A stretch of 64,000 nucleotides of DNA from Hyaloraphidium curvatum (lineage: Eukaryota; Monoblepharomycota; Hyaloraphidiomycetes; Hyaloraphidiales; Hyaloraphidiaceae). Shown in pieces: positions 51,983-61,915 of this stretch. How positions within the stretch are numbered: the first letter of the stretch is position 1; each line of letters begins with the position of its first letter. Below the pieces are notes generated by a model that made no database searches, was not told the DNA's origin, and worked only from the letters and a program-made list of their open reading frames with translations. The DNA lies in contig JAIVFI010000015.1 of NCBI GenBank assembly GCA_025558095.1, forward strand, positions 124,001 to 188,000, read 5' to 3'. The translations under genes and the position numbers were made by a program.

Positions 51983-53622
51983 TCACGATCTGGGAGTGCG
52001 TCCGCCGACGATCCTGGCCACCGCCATCATGTCCACCAGCGACCTCGCTGCCGCGGTGTGCCTGTTGAGCAGCCCGTCGTGGAAGGTCTCGGTGGCGTCC
52101 CTCCCGATCCACGCGCGGAGCGCGCGCTCGCCGCCCGGGTGGCGGGCGAGGAAGCGGGCAACGTCGGCGACGGTGCCGTCGACGACGATCCACTGCTTCG
52201 AGGGGTCCTTGGCGACGGCGTCTTCGAATTCCCTGCAGGTGATGGTCAGCGGCGATCTTTCCAAGGGGAAGCGCTGCCAGCGACATACCTCATCGTCATT
52301 GCGGGCAGGTTTTTCGGATCCGGTCCCCAGCTGATTGCCCTGCGCACCTCGGCCGCCTCGTCCTCGGCCGTGAGCACGCGCGCCTTGACGACCTCGTTGT
52401 ACGGGGTGCGCTCGAGGTCCCAAGCGAGGCCGGCGGCGCGGCAGAGGAGGATGAGCCACTTTGTCGGATCCCAGTGGAACCAGTCCACGCCGTTCCTGCC
52501 GTGCGGGGCCATGTCAGCAGCGGCGGGCATCACCGGCGGGTGAACGCACCTGTAGTCGTGCGGAAAACTGTGGTGGAAGTTGTGCCACCCCTCCCCGTTG
52601 GTCAGCACACTCAGGCCGAGGTTCCCCCTGGCCGTCACGCCAAGCGAGTACCTCCGCTCCCCCACCATGTGCGCCCACGAGTTGATGCAGAACACGGCGT
52701 GCCACAGGACGACGCGGAGCACCACACCGCCCCACAGCAGGCCCGACAGGAAGTCGCCGTACCATGCCCGCGCGGCCAGGGCGGGGCCGAGGAAGCACAG
52801 GGCCAGGGCGATGAGGGCGAAGAAGCGGTGCTGAAGGCGGACGACGGGGTCCGAGTCGAGGTCGCGGGCGTCGATGTACTTCATGCGCTGGTACTTCGGG
52901 TGCTCGAAGATCCAGCCTGGGTGGTCCATGCACGAGTCAACGAGAGCCGTCGGACAGCCATCAGGAGACGCACCGATGTGGCTGAACCAGAACCCCTTCC
53001 TCGCATCGTACGGGTCGTGCTCCGTGTCCGTGTAGTTGTGGTGCATGCGGTGCCGCAGCACCCACCACTTTATGGAGCCCTGGAAGCCGAGCGTGCCTGC
53101 TAGCGCGAGCGCGGCGCGCAGCGGGAGGGCGGCCTTGAACGCGCGGTGCGACCACAGCCGGTGGTAGCCCATGGTGATGCTGCAAAGGCGGTGAGGTGGC
53201 TTTGCGAAAGGAGGCCGGTGCGGAGCCCACCCGAACATGCCGATCTGGTATTCCAGGAACATGAGCGCCGCGGCCTCCCACCGCAGCGGGTAGGCCATCA
53301 CGATCACCAGCGCCAGCACGTGCATGCCGGCGACGAAGGCGATGTTGGCCAGCCAGGGCTCGGGCTTGGACGACGGGCTGGTCGGGGTCTTGGGCTCCGG
53401 CTCGGCCGGCGCCGCGCGCTTGTTGGGCTGCGGGCCCGGAGCGGGGAGCGGCGGGAGCTTGCCATCGTCGCCGCGGGTCTTGAGCGGGTGCAGCGGCAGC
53501 GGGGCCGGCGACGGCGCGCGCGAGCCCCGCGGGGACGGGCCGACCGAGAGCGGCTCGGGCGCGTCGCGCGCGTCGGTCGTGTGCGACGCAGGCTTGATCC
53601 CCGCGGACCGGGCGACGGGCAT
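51983..53622 (-). CDS. OLE1: Acyl-CoA delta-9 desaturase with C-terminal cytochrome b5
   Basis: An ER membrane enzyme that puts the first double bond in palmitoyl/stearoyl-CoA. Exons 53622-53231, 53179-52974, 52916-52289 and 52232-51983 (introns 51-57 nt) give 491 residues. Three histidine boxes bind the di-iron centre: HRLWSH (137-142), HRMHH (174-178) and HNFHH (311-315). Paired membrane segments precede box 1 and follow the GWIFEHPKY region. The C-terminal cytochrome b5 domain (about 409-485) has the heme ligand loop HPGG (440-443), after WIVVDGTVADVARFLAR; a second His is in TFHDG. The N-terminus carries an extra about 85-residue Ser/Pro/Ala region before the first membrane helix. This fusion is the fungal OLE1 type. 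Confidence 0.92.
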
Positions 53623-53974
53623 CGCGGAGCGGTGGACGGAGGCCGAGGCGGAGTTGCGGCGCGCCCGGGCCCCCGGCAGGTGCTTGAGATTCGCAGTGGC
53701 CTGAGCGGGCCTCGGGCCAGCCGCGTATAGACCAATAAACAACGATCGACGACCGATCGTCTCCCTGCCGGACCAAGGCGCTCGTCGGCGGTCTCTATCT
53801 TTTCGTGGCTCGCAAGCCAGTGCCCCCTATTAGGGCGCCGAGAGGCCCGCCGCTCGTAGGACTGCGGAACTGAACCAGAAGCAAGGCGGCTCGTGGAGCC
53901 CCCTCCCAACCAAGCCGGCCCGAATCGCTGCCGGTTGCCGGTCACGTTTTTCCGAGAAGCTTTGCGACCCGGAT

Positions 53975-55546
53975 ATGGGGGACGTTCTGCAGCTCGACCC
54001 GCTGGAATGGGCCGTCCTCGCCCCCACCCGCGCCGCGCATTCCGCCGAGGGCCCCCTCGCGCGCCTGCTCCCCCCCGACGGCGCCGACGACTCCCCGCCC
54101 CTCCCCCTTTCGGATGCCGACGCGTGCGCCGAGCTCGCGGCCGCCGGCGAGCCCCTCTTCGCGCGCTGCATCAAGGCGTCGGCGATGCTGCACCGGCGTT
54201 TCGCACTGCAGGCCCGCGTGCTCACGTGGGGGCCGGCGCTGGCCGCCGTGCCGGTGCTTGTCGCGCTCGCCGTATTTGCTGCCAGGGAATCTGTACCGGG
54301 CGCCCCGACATTCGGTCCCGCGCAGGTCGGAGCGGGGCTGGCCGCGGTGGCGCTCTTTTTCCTCTCCAACATCGTCGGGTTCACCCTTGCGCTGCGCCAG
54401 CGCCTCTTCAGGGAATGGGGCATCACTTTCCGCGTCCTCACGCCGTTTGCCCCCGCCGTGAGGTGGCTCAAGCTCGCGCGGGCGTCGTCAAGCCTGGGGC
54501 AAACCGGGGAACCGACCGGCGACGCCGCGCTCGAGGCCCGTGAAGACAGCAAAACGGCCGTTGCGGGCCCCGTGCTGCTCCAGCACGATTCCGATGACCC
54601 CATGTGCTCGTGCCCCAGACCCTCGTGCGCTCGCGGCGTGATTTCCGCGGACTTCCGGTGGCGCGTGGCCGACCTCGTCGGCTTCGTCGCCTCGCGCTGG
54701 GCCATCCACATACTCCTCCTCTGGACCCCGCTGGTCACCCTTGCCCCTGTCTTTTGGGGCACCGCCTGGAGCGCGGCCTTTGGAGGCGTCGCGTGCGCGT
54801 TTGCGCTGCTGTCGGACCCCGTCCTAGGTCTCGGAAGGAGCTTCGGGCCCATCATCACTGCCAGCTCGGCGAGCTTCGCAAGCAGGATGCAGCAGCGCGC
54901 CGTGTCGAGGGCGCTAGCTTCGCTTCTCGACCGATACCGCGCCGCTCTGGCCTCTGGCGGCGGGCAGGAACCGCCTTCGGATCCCGAGGGCGGCGACGTC
55001 GGCCGGGAACTCTACGTCCGCCTGCACCTCCGCCTCTCGGTCGGCTGGTCCGGGCGGTTCACCCACCTCGGCACCTTCTCCCGGCTCCTGGCCGCGCGCA
55101 TCGCCGCCCTCGTCCTGGGGCTGATCCTCAACATCGCGGCGGGCTCGTGCGTCGCGGCGTGGCAGCTCGCCTTCCTCCTCTTCGTGCTGCTGTTCTTCTT
55201 CGCCGAGATGGCCTACGTCGCCGAGGCAAACAGGCAGCTGGACGGGGTGGTCGCGCTGTACCGCGCCGCGCAGCTGTCGATCCGGGACCTGGCGGCGCTG
55301 GCCGGGCGCCGCCCTGCCGCCCAACCAACGAAAGACATGCTGGAGCAGCTGTCGCGGCACGACGCTCTGCTTTCCTCCTTCGTCGAGGTGCGCAGCCTCA
55401 GGGCGCGCGTGGCGGGGTTCCCGGTGTCGTACCCTCTATTGCGCACCTTGGCGGCGACGCTGTTCACGGTTGGGGTGGGGATATGGAGCGTGCTGCGGGG
55501 CGCGGGGGTGGCGCTGACGGTGCAGACGGTGTGTCCCGCGTATTAG
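53975..55546 (+). CDS. Orphan multi-pass membrane protein, family copy D
   Basis: An intronless protein of 523 residues from MGDVLQLDPLEWAVL, the most diverged of the four paralogues. It keeps GAPTFGPAQVGAG after the second hydrophobic segment, the cysteine loop CSCPRPSCARG, WTPLVTLAPVFWGTAW, an SxxxRxxxRALxSLLDRYR helix, LGLILNIAAGSCVAAWQLAF, and the end SYPLLRTLAATLFTVGVGIWSVLRGAGVALTVQTVCPAY. The loop before the cysteine motif is longer. It is divergent from the desaturase, about 350 bp away. The conserved cysteines and the LRGxGV segment in so diverged a copy suggest they matter for function, which is unknown. Confidence 0.68.
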   Translation: MGDVLQLDPLEWAVLAPTRAAHSAEGPLARLLPPDGADDSPPLPLSDADACAELAAAGEPLFARCIKASAMLHRRFALQARVLTWGPALAAVPVLVALAVFAARESVPGAPTFGPAQVGAGLAAVALFFLSNIVGFTLALRQRLFREWGITFRVLTPFAPAVRWLKLARASSSLGQTGEPTGDAALEAREDSKTAVAGPVLLQHDSDDPMCSCPRPSCARGVISADFRWRVADLVGFVASRWAIHILLLWTPLVTLAPVFWGTAWSAAFGGVACAFALLSDPVLGLGRSFGPIITASSASFASRMQQRAVSRALASLLDRYRAALASGGGQEPPSDPEGGDVGRELYVRLHLRLSVGWSGRFTHLGTFSRLLAARIAALVLGLILNIAAGSCVAAWQLAFLLFVLLFFFAEMAYVAEANRQLDGVVALYRAAQLSIRDLAALAGRRPAAQPTKDMLEQLSRHDALLSSFVEVRSLRARVAGFPVSYPLLRTLAATLFTVGVGIWSVLRGAGVALTVQTVCPAY

Positions 55547-56228
55547 GGGATTCCGCTGGGGGACGGGGGGGCGGCGGTGGTTTCCGCAGCGGCGGTTGGC
55601 GGTGCACGGCCCGCGGAGCGGGGACGGTGGAGGACGGGGTAGGCGAGTGCGGGACGGACGGCGAGGCGGGCGGGACGGCCAGCGGGGGTTCAGCAAGATT
55701 GAGTTAGCGGCCTTTCCTGTTTTTTTTTCCGGCAGGTGGGCGTGCTGCGGAGGTCCCTTCTGGTGCGTCGAAGGGTCCGGTCTCCACAGGCCGCGGGCGA
55801 TTCGCCATTCGTTCCGGCTCCTTCGCCCTCGGCCGGCCGGCTCATGCCAGTTATTCCAACCGGGTCTCGATTAGTCTTTCGGAGCTACGGAGCTGAGAAA
55901 GCTTTGGGACGGGCCCTCTTTTTTGACTCGGCCATTCGCCGGCCTGGGACTGGGGCGCAACAGGGCCGGAGCGGCGACTCGGCGCCGACTCTGCATGCAT
56001 GGCGGCGCCGGCCGTGCCCACGGATGGGTCCGGCAGAATGTCAAGTCCATGTTGTGCGGATTTCCGACGGTCCCCGTCGCGGTGCCGTGCGTGTGACGCA
56101 ACCGTCCGTTCAGGGCGCGGTGCGGAGAGCGGCGAACGCCCGGCCTTTCCCGCCGCCAGTCCGCGCCCGTAGGGATCGTCCGTCCGGCGCTCCAGCTCCG
56201 CCGACGGGTGCCTCCCCTGGCCGGCCGC
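55547..56228. other. Intergenic region before the transcription factor
   Basis: About 680 bp. I searched it for a missing zinc-cluster exon of the following regulator and found no CxxC(6x)C pattern in any frame. The start near 55700 has a poly-T run. No gene recognised. Confidence 0.4.
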
Positions 56229-58285
56229 ATGCCGACTGCCGTGGCAGCGACGGAGCGCGAGGTTGCGGGATTCGCCGGGCGCGGCGGCGTCGGGCGGGCG
56301 GTGCCTGTGCGCCCTGGCGCCGAACGGGGTCCCTCCGCGGCCTCCGCGGCGCGCGTCGACAGCGGCGTGGCACTCCCCGGGCTGTCGGGCGACCTGGACA
56401 AGGCGGCGCCGGCGTCGCCGGGCCTGCTGGCGGCGCCGGAATGGCATGGCCCGTCCGGGGCGCCACCACGCACGCCGAGTCCCCGGCTCCACGGGCAGCC
56501 GGGGGCGCCGGTCTCACTGCTCGAGCATCTCGTGACAATCTCGCAGCTGCGGCGGGGTGGCCTCAGCTCGGCCGCCGGGGGCGATGCGCCGCGAGGGGAC
56601 GGCCGGGAGGGCGGCCAGGCGGACGACGCCCGGCTCGTGCTGGCGGCGCTCCATTCGCCGGCGCCGTCGGCCGCGCTGTACGTCGCCGCTCCGAGCACCG
56701 TGTCGGTCGACCCGTCGGACCTGCTGCTGCCCGCCCTGGCAGCCTTCTGGCGCCACGCGCACGCCGTCTTCCCGATCGTGCACCGCGCCTCGTTCGACCG
56801 CGCGTTCCGCGGCAAAAGGACGGTCTACGGATCGCAGAAGCCGCTCGCGCTGGCGTATGCCGCCGCGGCCCTGGGGGCCCGCGGGCTCGAGGGCCTCCGA
56901 GAGCACGAGCGGCTCTCGTATGCAAGGTTCTGCTGCGAGCGCTCCCGCCAGCTGCTCCTCGCCCGGAACCGCGAGGACCTCGAGACCGTTCAGACATTTG
57001 CTCTGCTGGTCAACGTGCTCCTCGTGGCGGACCTCCCGGCGCGGCTCTTTGTCGTACTCCACCGGTGCGCCACCTCGGCCGAGCGGCTGTACCGGAACCT
57101 CCCCTCCGAGGCCCCGGCGAGCACGAACCACTGGATCTACCGGGACCTCGTGCTCCGCCTGCGGGTCTACATCGCCTGCTTCGACCTCGGCGTCGCATTC
57201 CACTCGGGCAAGCCCACCTTTGGCACCTACTTCGAGGGCGGCGTCTTCCCCCTTCCCTCTGGCGAAGCATTCTTCGACCACCCCGACCCGGACGCCGCCT
57301 TCCGCATGCTCCGCGACGAATGGCGCACCGGCCTCCCTGCCGTCGCCTTCGGCGGCCGCGAATGGAACCAGGTGCTCTCGACCATGTCGGTGCTCGCATC
57401 CGCCGCCCACACCCGCGCCGCATCCGTGCTCGCCTACGCCCACCTGGCCAACTTCACCCGCAGCCTGCGGTGCCGCTTCCCCCCCCGCGACGCCGACGGC
57501 GGCCAGGCACGCCTGCGGATCGCCACGGCGCAGCTGAGCACCCTCACGGAGGACAAGTTCTCCTCCCTACCCCCCGGCCCCGGCGCGGCACTGGGCCGCG
57601 GGGACCCCAGGCCGCTGTTGAACTCGCCGTGCTTCCCGAGCAGGGCGTACGCGCACTCGGCGCTGCAGATGATCCTCTTCTCCGAGGCGCTGGCGGTCGA
57701 GGCGCTCCTGTACTCGGGGTTCAGCGGCGCGGCGGTGGCGCGGTGCGCGCGGTACGCGCGCATCCTGCGGTACCAGCTCGCCGACGACCCGGACCTGTCG
57801 CACGGGAACCACGTGCTCGCATCGCCCGCATTTTTGGTGGGCAGGGTGCTGCTGGCCGAATGCGCCGAGCTGCGGGCCGGGATGCGCGGGTTCGACGCGG
57901 CGGAGGAGGCGATGGTGCGGATGGAGCGGCTGGGGGAGATGGAGGACGGGGTGAGGGCGGTGGCGGTGGCGCTGGACCGGTACGCGACCGCGTTCGGCCT
58001 TCAACGTGGGTGGCATCGCACGACGTGCCCGATTGCGGCCGGTTGCTGATGCTTGCTGCAGCGCGCAAGCTCGCGCGCAAGTTCGCCGAGGAGATGCTCG
58101 CCTCGGGCCTGTCGGCCGCGCGGCAGATTCAGCAGGCCGAGGACGAGGAAAAGTACCAGGACGACGCGGGGGACGGTGCGGCGATATACTTTGCCGACGC
58201 GGTGCTGCAGGGCAACGGGGCAACGCTCGAATGGATACCGGCGCCGGGAAAGTCGGCGTCTGTCGACTTTGCGGGGTCGATTTAG
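56229..58285 (+). CDS. Fungal-specific transcription factor domain protein
   Basis: Two exons, 56229-58005 and 58062-58285 (56-nt intron), give 666 residues. The central fungal regulatory middle-homology domain spans about residues 155-480: LPALAAFWRHAHAVFPIVHR, LALAYAAAALGARG, CCERSRQLL, ETVQTFALLVNVLLVADLP and LHRCATSAERLYRN. This domain normally sits behind an N-terminal Zn2Cys6 DNA-binding cluster, but none is visible in the first 150 residues or upstream. They are Ala/Gly/Pro-rich, so DNA binding may be lost or lie in an undetected exon. An ATG at 56229 is the first in frame. It stands at the head of a run of four metabolic genes and could be their local regulator (inference). Confidence 0.75.
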
Positions 58286-58633
58286 GGGAAGCGACGGGGG
58301 CTCCGGACTCGGAGTTCTGCGATGCCGTGGCTCGGTGGAGGATGCTGGTCAGCTCGGACGCGGAAATGTGTGGAATGCAATTGAAAGAGAGGTGACAGGA
58401 CGGCTAGTGATGTCGCTCAAGCTCCTAAATCCAAGTAGAAAGTTGGGACGAGATCGATGGTCGGAGTTTTCCCGACCCGACGCCCAAGCCCCGGCGTCGA
58501 CCTCTGGATCGTCGGATCGCCGCGCATAACACCCCGCACCTCTTCCGCCGGCGTCTAGCTCTTCGGCGGCGTCTACCAGCAGCTCGTCGTTTTTCTATCG
58601 ACGATACCTCTCGCCGGCTCTCGGCCCGCCGCG
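58286..58633. other. Intergenic region
   Basis: About 350 bp between the regulator and the monooxygenase. A pyrimidine-rich stretch (58545-58620) precedes the monooxygenase ATG, consistent with a fungal promoter. Confidence 0.4.
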
Positions 58634-60139
58634 ATGCAGCAGTTCACCCACTTTGTCGTCGTCGGGGCCGGCCCCGCCGGCCTCCTCGCCGCCGCCGGCC
58701 TCTCCCGCCGCGGCCACACCGTCGACGTCTACGAAGGCCGGCCGAACCTTGACCAGGCACCCGAGGAATCGTACCCTATCGGGCTAAACCTCCGCGGCAT
58801 GCGAGCCGTGGAGCGCGTCGCCGGCGTTCACTTCTCCGAGCGCCTGAAGGCCGAGGGCGAGCTGGTGGACGAATGGGCCATCATGGGCGGCAACTGGAAG
58901 GTCGCCTCCGTCGTCTCGGGGGCGTGCTACTCTCACACCCGCTATGCCGTCGCCAAGGCGTGCTACGATGCCGCGACCGTGGGGGTGCCGGCTCCCGATG
59001 CCGGGGACTCGGGGTCCGAGGCCTCGACGGCGGACGACAGCGCTTCGCGGGTGAAGGTGTTCTTCGGCAAGCGGCTGTCGTCGTACGACGCCCCTTCGCG
59101 CACGCTGCACTTTGCCGACGGCAGCTTGGTCGCCCTGGACGGCAACGCGGGGCTGGTAGCCGCCGACGGCGTCTGGTCCGCCGTGCGCAAGGGGCTCGTC
59201 GTCGCGCCGCCGTCGGGACATCCGCTGGACAAAACGATCGTGGAATCGGTGATCCCGTGGGCACAGCGGTTCCGGGTCATGTTCATGGACAAGGGCCACC
59301 CGGCCTCGCTGAATCCCGCGGTTCACTATATCTACAACGGCGTGTACACTGCCGTGACGGGCAGCAACTCACGGTGGTCGGTCGTGCCAGGTTGCAAGGA
59401 TGGTGACGCACACCAATCATGGTTTGACTCCACGGAAGCGACCCCCGAGAATGTCGAAAGCCTGCGCAAGTACCTCTGCGATCGTATACCCCCAGTGAAG
59501 GACAACCTCTCGGACTTCTTCTCGGACGAGGAGCTCCGCGCCTTCTTCACCCGCCGCATCTTCACCGGCGCGCTCACCCACGTTTCCTGGCCTGCGTCGG
59601 GCGGACACACCGTCCTCCTCGGGGACGCCGCGCACGGCCTGTTCCCCGCCACCGGCGAGGGCGTCAACTCGGCGCTGGACGACGTGGCGGTGCTCATGGA
59701 CTGCCTGGACGCGTGGAACGGGGCGCCCGGCAAGCCCCTGTACGAGGTGCCCCGGCCGGAGGGGGCGAGGAGCTTCCTCGACCTGTACGCGGCGGCGCGG
59801 CAGCCTGCCATCAACGCGCTGCACGCGCTGGCCAAGGACGTTATGCTGATGCAGAACGGATCGGGGAAGGAGAAGGCGGTCCAGATCCTGGGGGCGATCT
59901 TCACCAAATGGGGAGGGCGGAAGGAAACCGAGGCGGAGCTGCGGTACGGCCCGGCGAGCAGGAGGGAGCTGCTGCCGTACGAGGAGATCGTGGCGAGGCA
60001 CTACGAGCAGGTGGAGGGGGCGCGCAAGTGGGCGCGGTGGCTTGTTTCGCCCTTTTCAGAGATCAAGCCGTCGGCGTTCAGCTCGGTGAACGCGGACATC
60101 AACATCGCCAACGTAGCCCGCGCCGTGCGCGCCAAATAG
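58634..60139 (+). CDS. FAD-dependent monooxygenase, kynurenine 3-monooxygenase-like
   Basis: Intronless, 501 residues. The N-terminal Rossmann loop FVVVGAGPAGLLAAAGLSRRG and the FAD ribose-binding Glu in VDVYEGRP are followed by the second FAD motif VLLGDAAHGLFPATGEGVN and ALDDVAVL (about 340-365), as in class A flavoprotein hydroxylases. The middle DG motif reads GLVAADGVWSAVRKG. The order and the LFPATGEGVNSALDD segment are closest, in my memory, to kynurenine 3-monooxygenase, but the C-terminal membrane helices of mitochondrial KMO are absent. The substrate may be another aromatic or quinone-like compound. ATG 58634 directly precedes the fold. Confidence 0.8.
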   Translation: MQQFTHFVVVGAGPAGLLAAAGLSRRGHTVDVYEGRPNLDQAPEESYPIGLNLRGMRAVERVAGVHFSERLKAEGELVDEWAIMGGNWKVASVVSGACYSHTRYAVAKACYDAATVGVPAPDAGDSGSEASTADDSASRVKVFFGKRLSSYDAPSRTLHFADGSLVALDGNAGLVAADGVWSAVRKGLVVAPPSGHPLDKTIVESVIPWAQRFRVMFMDKGHPASLNPAVHYIYNGVYTAVTGSNSRWSVVPGCKDGDAHQSWFDSTEATPENVESLRKYLCDRIPPVKDNLSDFFSDEELRAFFTRRIFTGALTHVSWPASGGHTVLLGDAAHGLFPATGEGVNSALDDVAVLMDCLDAWNGAPGKPLYEVPRPEGARSFLDLYAAARQPAINALHALAKDVMLMQNGSGKEKAVQILGAIFTKWGGRKETEAELRYGPASRRELLPYEEIVARHYEQVEGARKWARWLVSPFSEIKPSAFSSVNADINIANVARAVRAK

Positions 60140-60568
60140 ATGAGCGCCATACCAGTAAACGTCGACAATGTATGCAATCTTTGTAGAAAGAACGATTCAC
60201 AAATCGGCTGATGTCCTTGCCGCCGTCGCTAGCGAGGCTCTGGATGGGTGCAAAAGGACATCAAGTCACGCGACTTAATGGATCTTTCGGGCTCGGCGCC
60301 GATCGGGATGGTCCGGATCGTGAAGCAGTGGGCAGTTGTCAGCTTGTGGCAACAGGCGGAGTCCTCGTGCCGATCGGAGGAGTCCCGCCGCCGCATGCCT
60401 TTGGGTGACACTTTTTCCCAAGCGCTCCACGTCCGCGTACACGCGGGAACAGCGCATCCCACTTCGGACTTTCGTGAAGCAGGCATTAAAGAGCCGGGCT
60501 GTCGGAAAAGAAGCACCAAGGAGTCCGAGCCGTTCACTTTGCCCACCGTTTCCAATCGCTCGTTAGCC
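60140..60568. other. Intergenic region
   Basis: About 430 bp. The frame of the next gene is open backwards to 60248 but lacks an ATG there and has poor composition, so I treat it as 5' leader and promoter. Confidence 0.4.
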
Positions 60569-61726
60569 ATGCCAGACCACATCGTCGTCGTCGGAGCTAC
60601 GGGGCTCGTTGGGCGAGCTGCGATGGAGCACTATGCGACGCACGGTTTCAAGGTCACGGCCGTCTCTCGGCGCCGGCCCACGGACACGTACGGCGCCGCG
60701 CACGTGTCTGTAGACCTGGACGACAAAGATGCTTGCGAGAAGGCGTTCGGGGGACTGAGCGACGTAGTTCAGATCGTCTACGCTGCCCTCTACGAGGAGC
60801 CGGAGCTTGTGGCCGGGTGGACCAAGCAGGAGCATGTGGACAAGAACGGGAGAATGTTGAAGAACGTCGTCGAGCCCATTGACAAGGCTTCGCCCACCCT
60901 GAGGAACGTCGTGCTGCTCCAGGGGCCCAAGGTGCGTCTCATGAGGAACTGGCGATCCCACCGTGCTAATGAGAACCGCTTCTCCCTGTCGCCCCAGGCT
61001 TACGGTGTTCACACCGGCCAAATGGTTGTTGGGGCCCGGGAGGACCGCGACGAGGTCCGATCGATACCTAACTTTTATTGGTCCCAGCAAGATTACTTGA
61101 CCGCAAAGCAGGTCGGACGGCCCTGGGGCTGGACTGTGGTGCGCCCGTCGCTTGTCGTCGGAATGGGCTCCGGATCCGCGATGAACATCATCTCCGCTCT
61201 CGGCATATACGGCGCCCTTCTCAAGCGCGAAGGCCTGCCCCTGAACTTCCCTGGCGGCATCACGTCCGTCATCGAAGCGACCGACACGGACCTCATGGCT
61301 CGCATGTTCGAATGGTGCAAGGACAGCCCCAAGGCGCACAACCAGACCTTCAACCTCACCAACGGCGACGTCTTCACCATCCGCGCCATGTGGCCCGTGT
61401 TTGCGGATTGCATGGGGATGAAGGTCGGCCCCGACGTGCCCATGATGCTGTCCCAGGCCATGCCGGGGCGGGCCAAGGAATGGGACGCCGTCCGCGAGGA
61501 ATACAAGCTCACGGCGCCGGATCTGCCGACTTTCGCAGCGCAGTCGTTCCAGTTTGCCGATTTCGTGCTGGCGCACGGTGTCACTGCGCTGATGGACCCG
61601 TCGCTCATGTCGGTGGTCAAGATCCGCGAAGCGGGGTTCCACGAGGTCATGCACTCGGATGACATGTTCAGGAAGTGGTTCAAGAGGTACCAGGCCGAGG
61701 GACTGCTGCCGCCCGTCAAGCCGTAA
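60569..61726 (+). CDS. PRISE-type NADPH reductase (progesterone 5-beta-reductase/iridoid synthase-like SDR)
   Basis: Reduces activated 1,4-enones with NADPH; atypical SDR family. Two exons, 60569-60931 and 60998-61726, give 363 residues. The 66-nt intron (GTGCGT...CCCCAG) is a multiple of three and contains no stop, so the unspliced frame is also open. The intron call rests on splice consensus and on the family's LQxGxKxY continuity across it. Cofactor loop VVGATGLVGRA, catalytic Lys121 in LLQGPK, catalytic Tyr148 in NFYWSQQDYL, and GWTVVRPSLVVGMGSGSAMN are diagnostic. MPDHIVVVG is the natural start. Confidence 0.85.
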   Translation: MPDHIVVVGATGLVGRAAMEHYATHGFKVTAVSRRRPTDTYGAAHVSVDLDDKDACEKAFGGLSDVVQIVYAALYEEPELVAGWTKQEHVDKNGRMLKNVVEPIDKASPTLRNVVLLQGPKVRLMRNWRSHRANENRFSLSPQAYGVHTGQMVVGAREDRDEVRSIPNFYWSQQDYLTAKQVGRPWGWTVVRPSLVVGMGSGSAMNIISALGIYGALLKREGLPLNFPGGITSVIEATDTDLMARMFEWCKDSPKAHNQTFNLTNGDVFTIRAMWPVFADCMGMKVGPDVPMMLSQAMPGRAKEWDAVREEYKLTAPDLPTFAAQSFQFADFVLAHGVTALMDPSLMSVVKIREAGFHEVMHSDDMFRKWFKRYQAEGLLPPVKP

Positions 61727-61915
61727 AGTGGCGAGGGCTCGGAAGAATGAAGGCTCGCTTGCTTGAAGGTTTCGTTGCTTCATCAGACAAAGGTTGTTCG
61801 ACGAATCGGACTCAGATTGTGAATAGTAGATCACATAGCAAAGCCAGAAAAATGGAGCGGGCGGTGGTGTGAGTTGACATTGCATACATGCGATTCTCCA
61901 TAAGATAAAGCCTCC

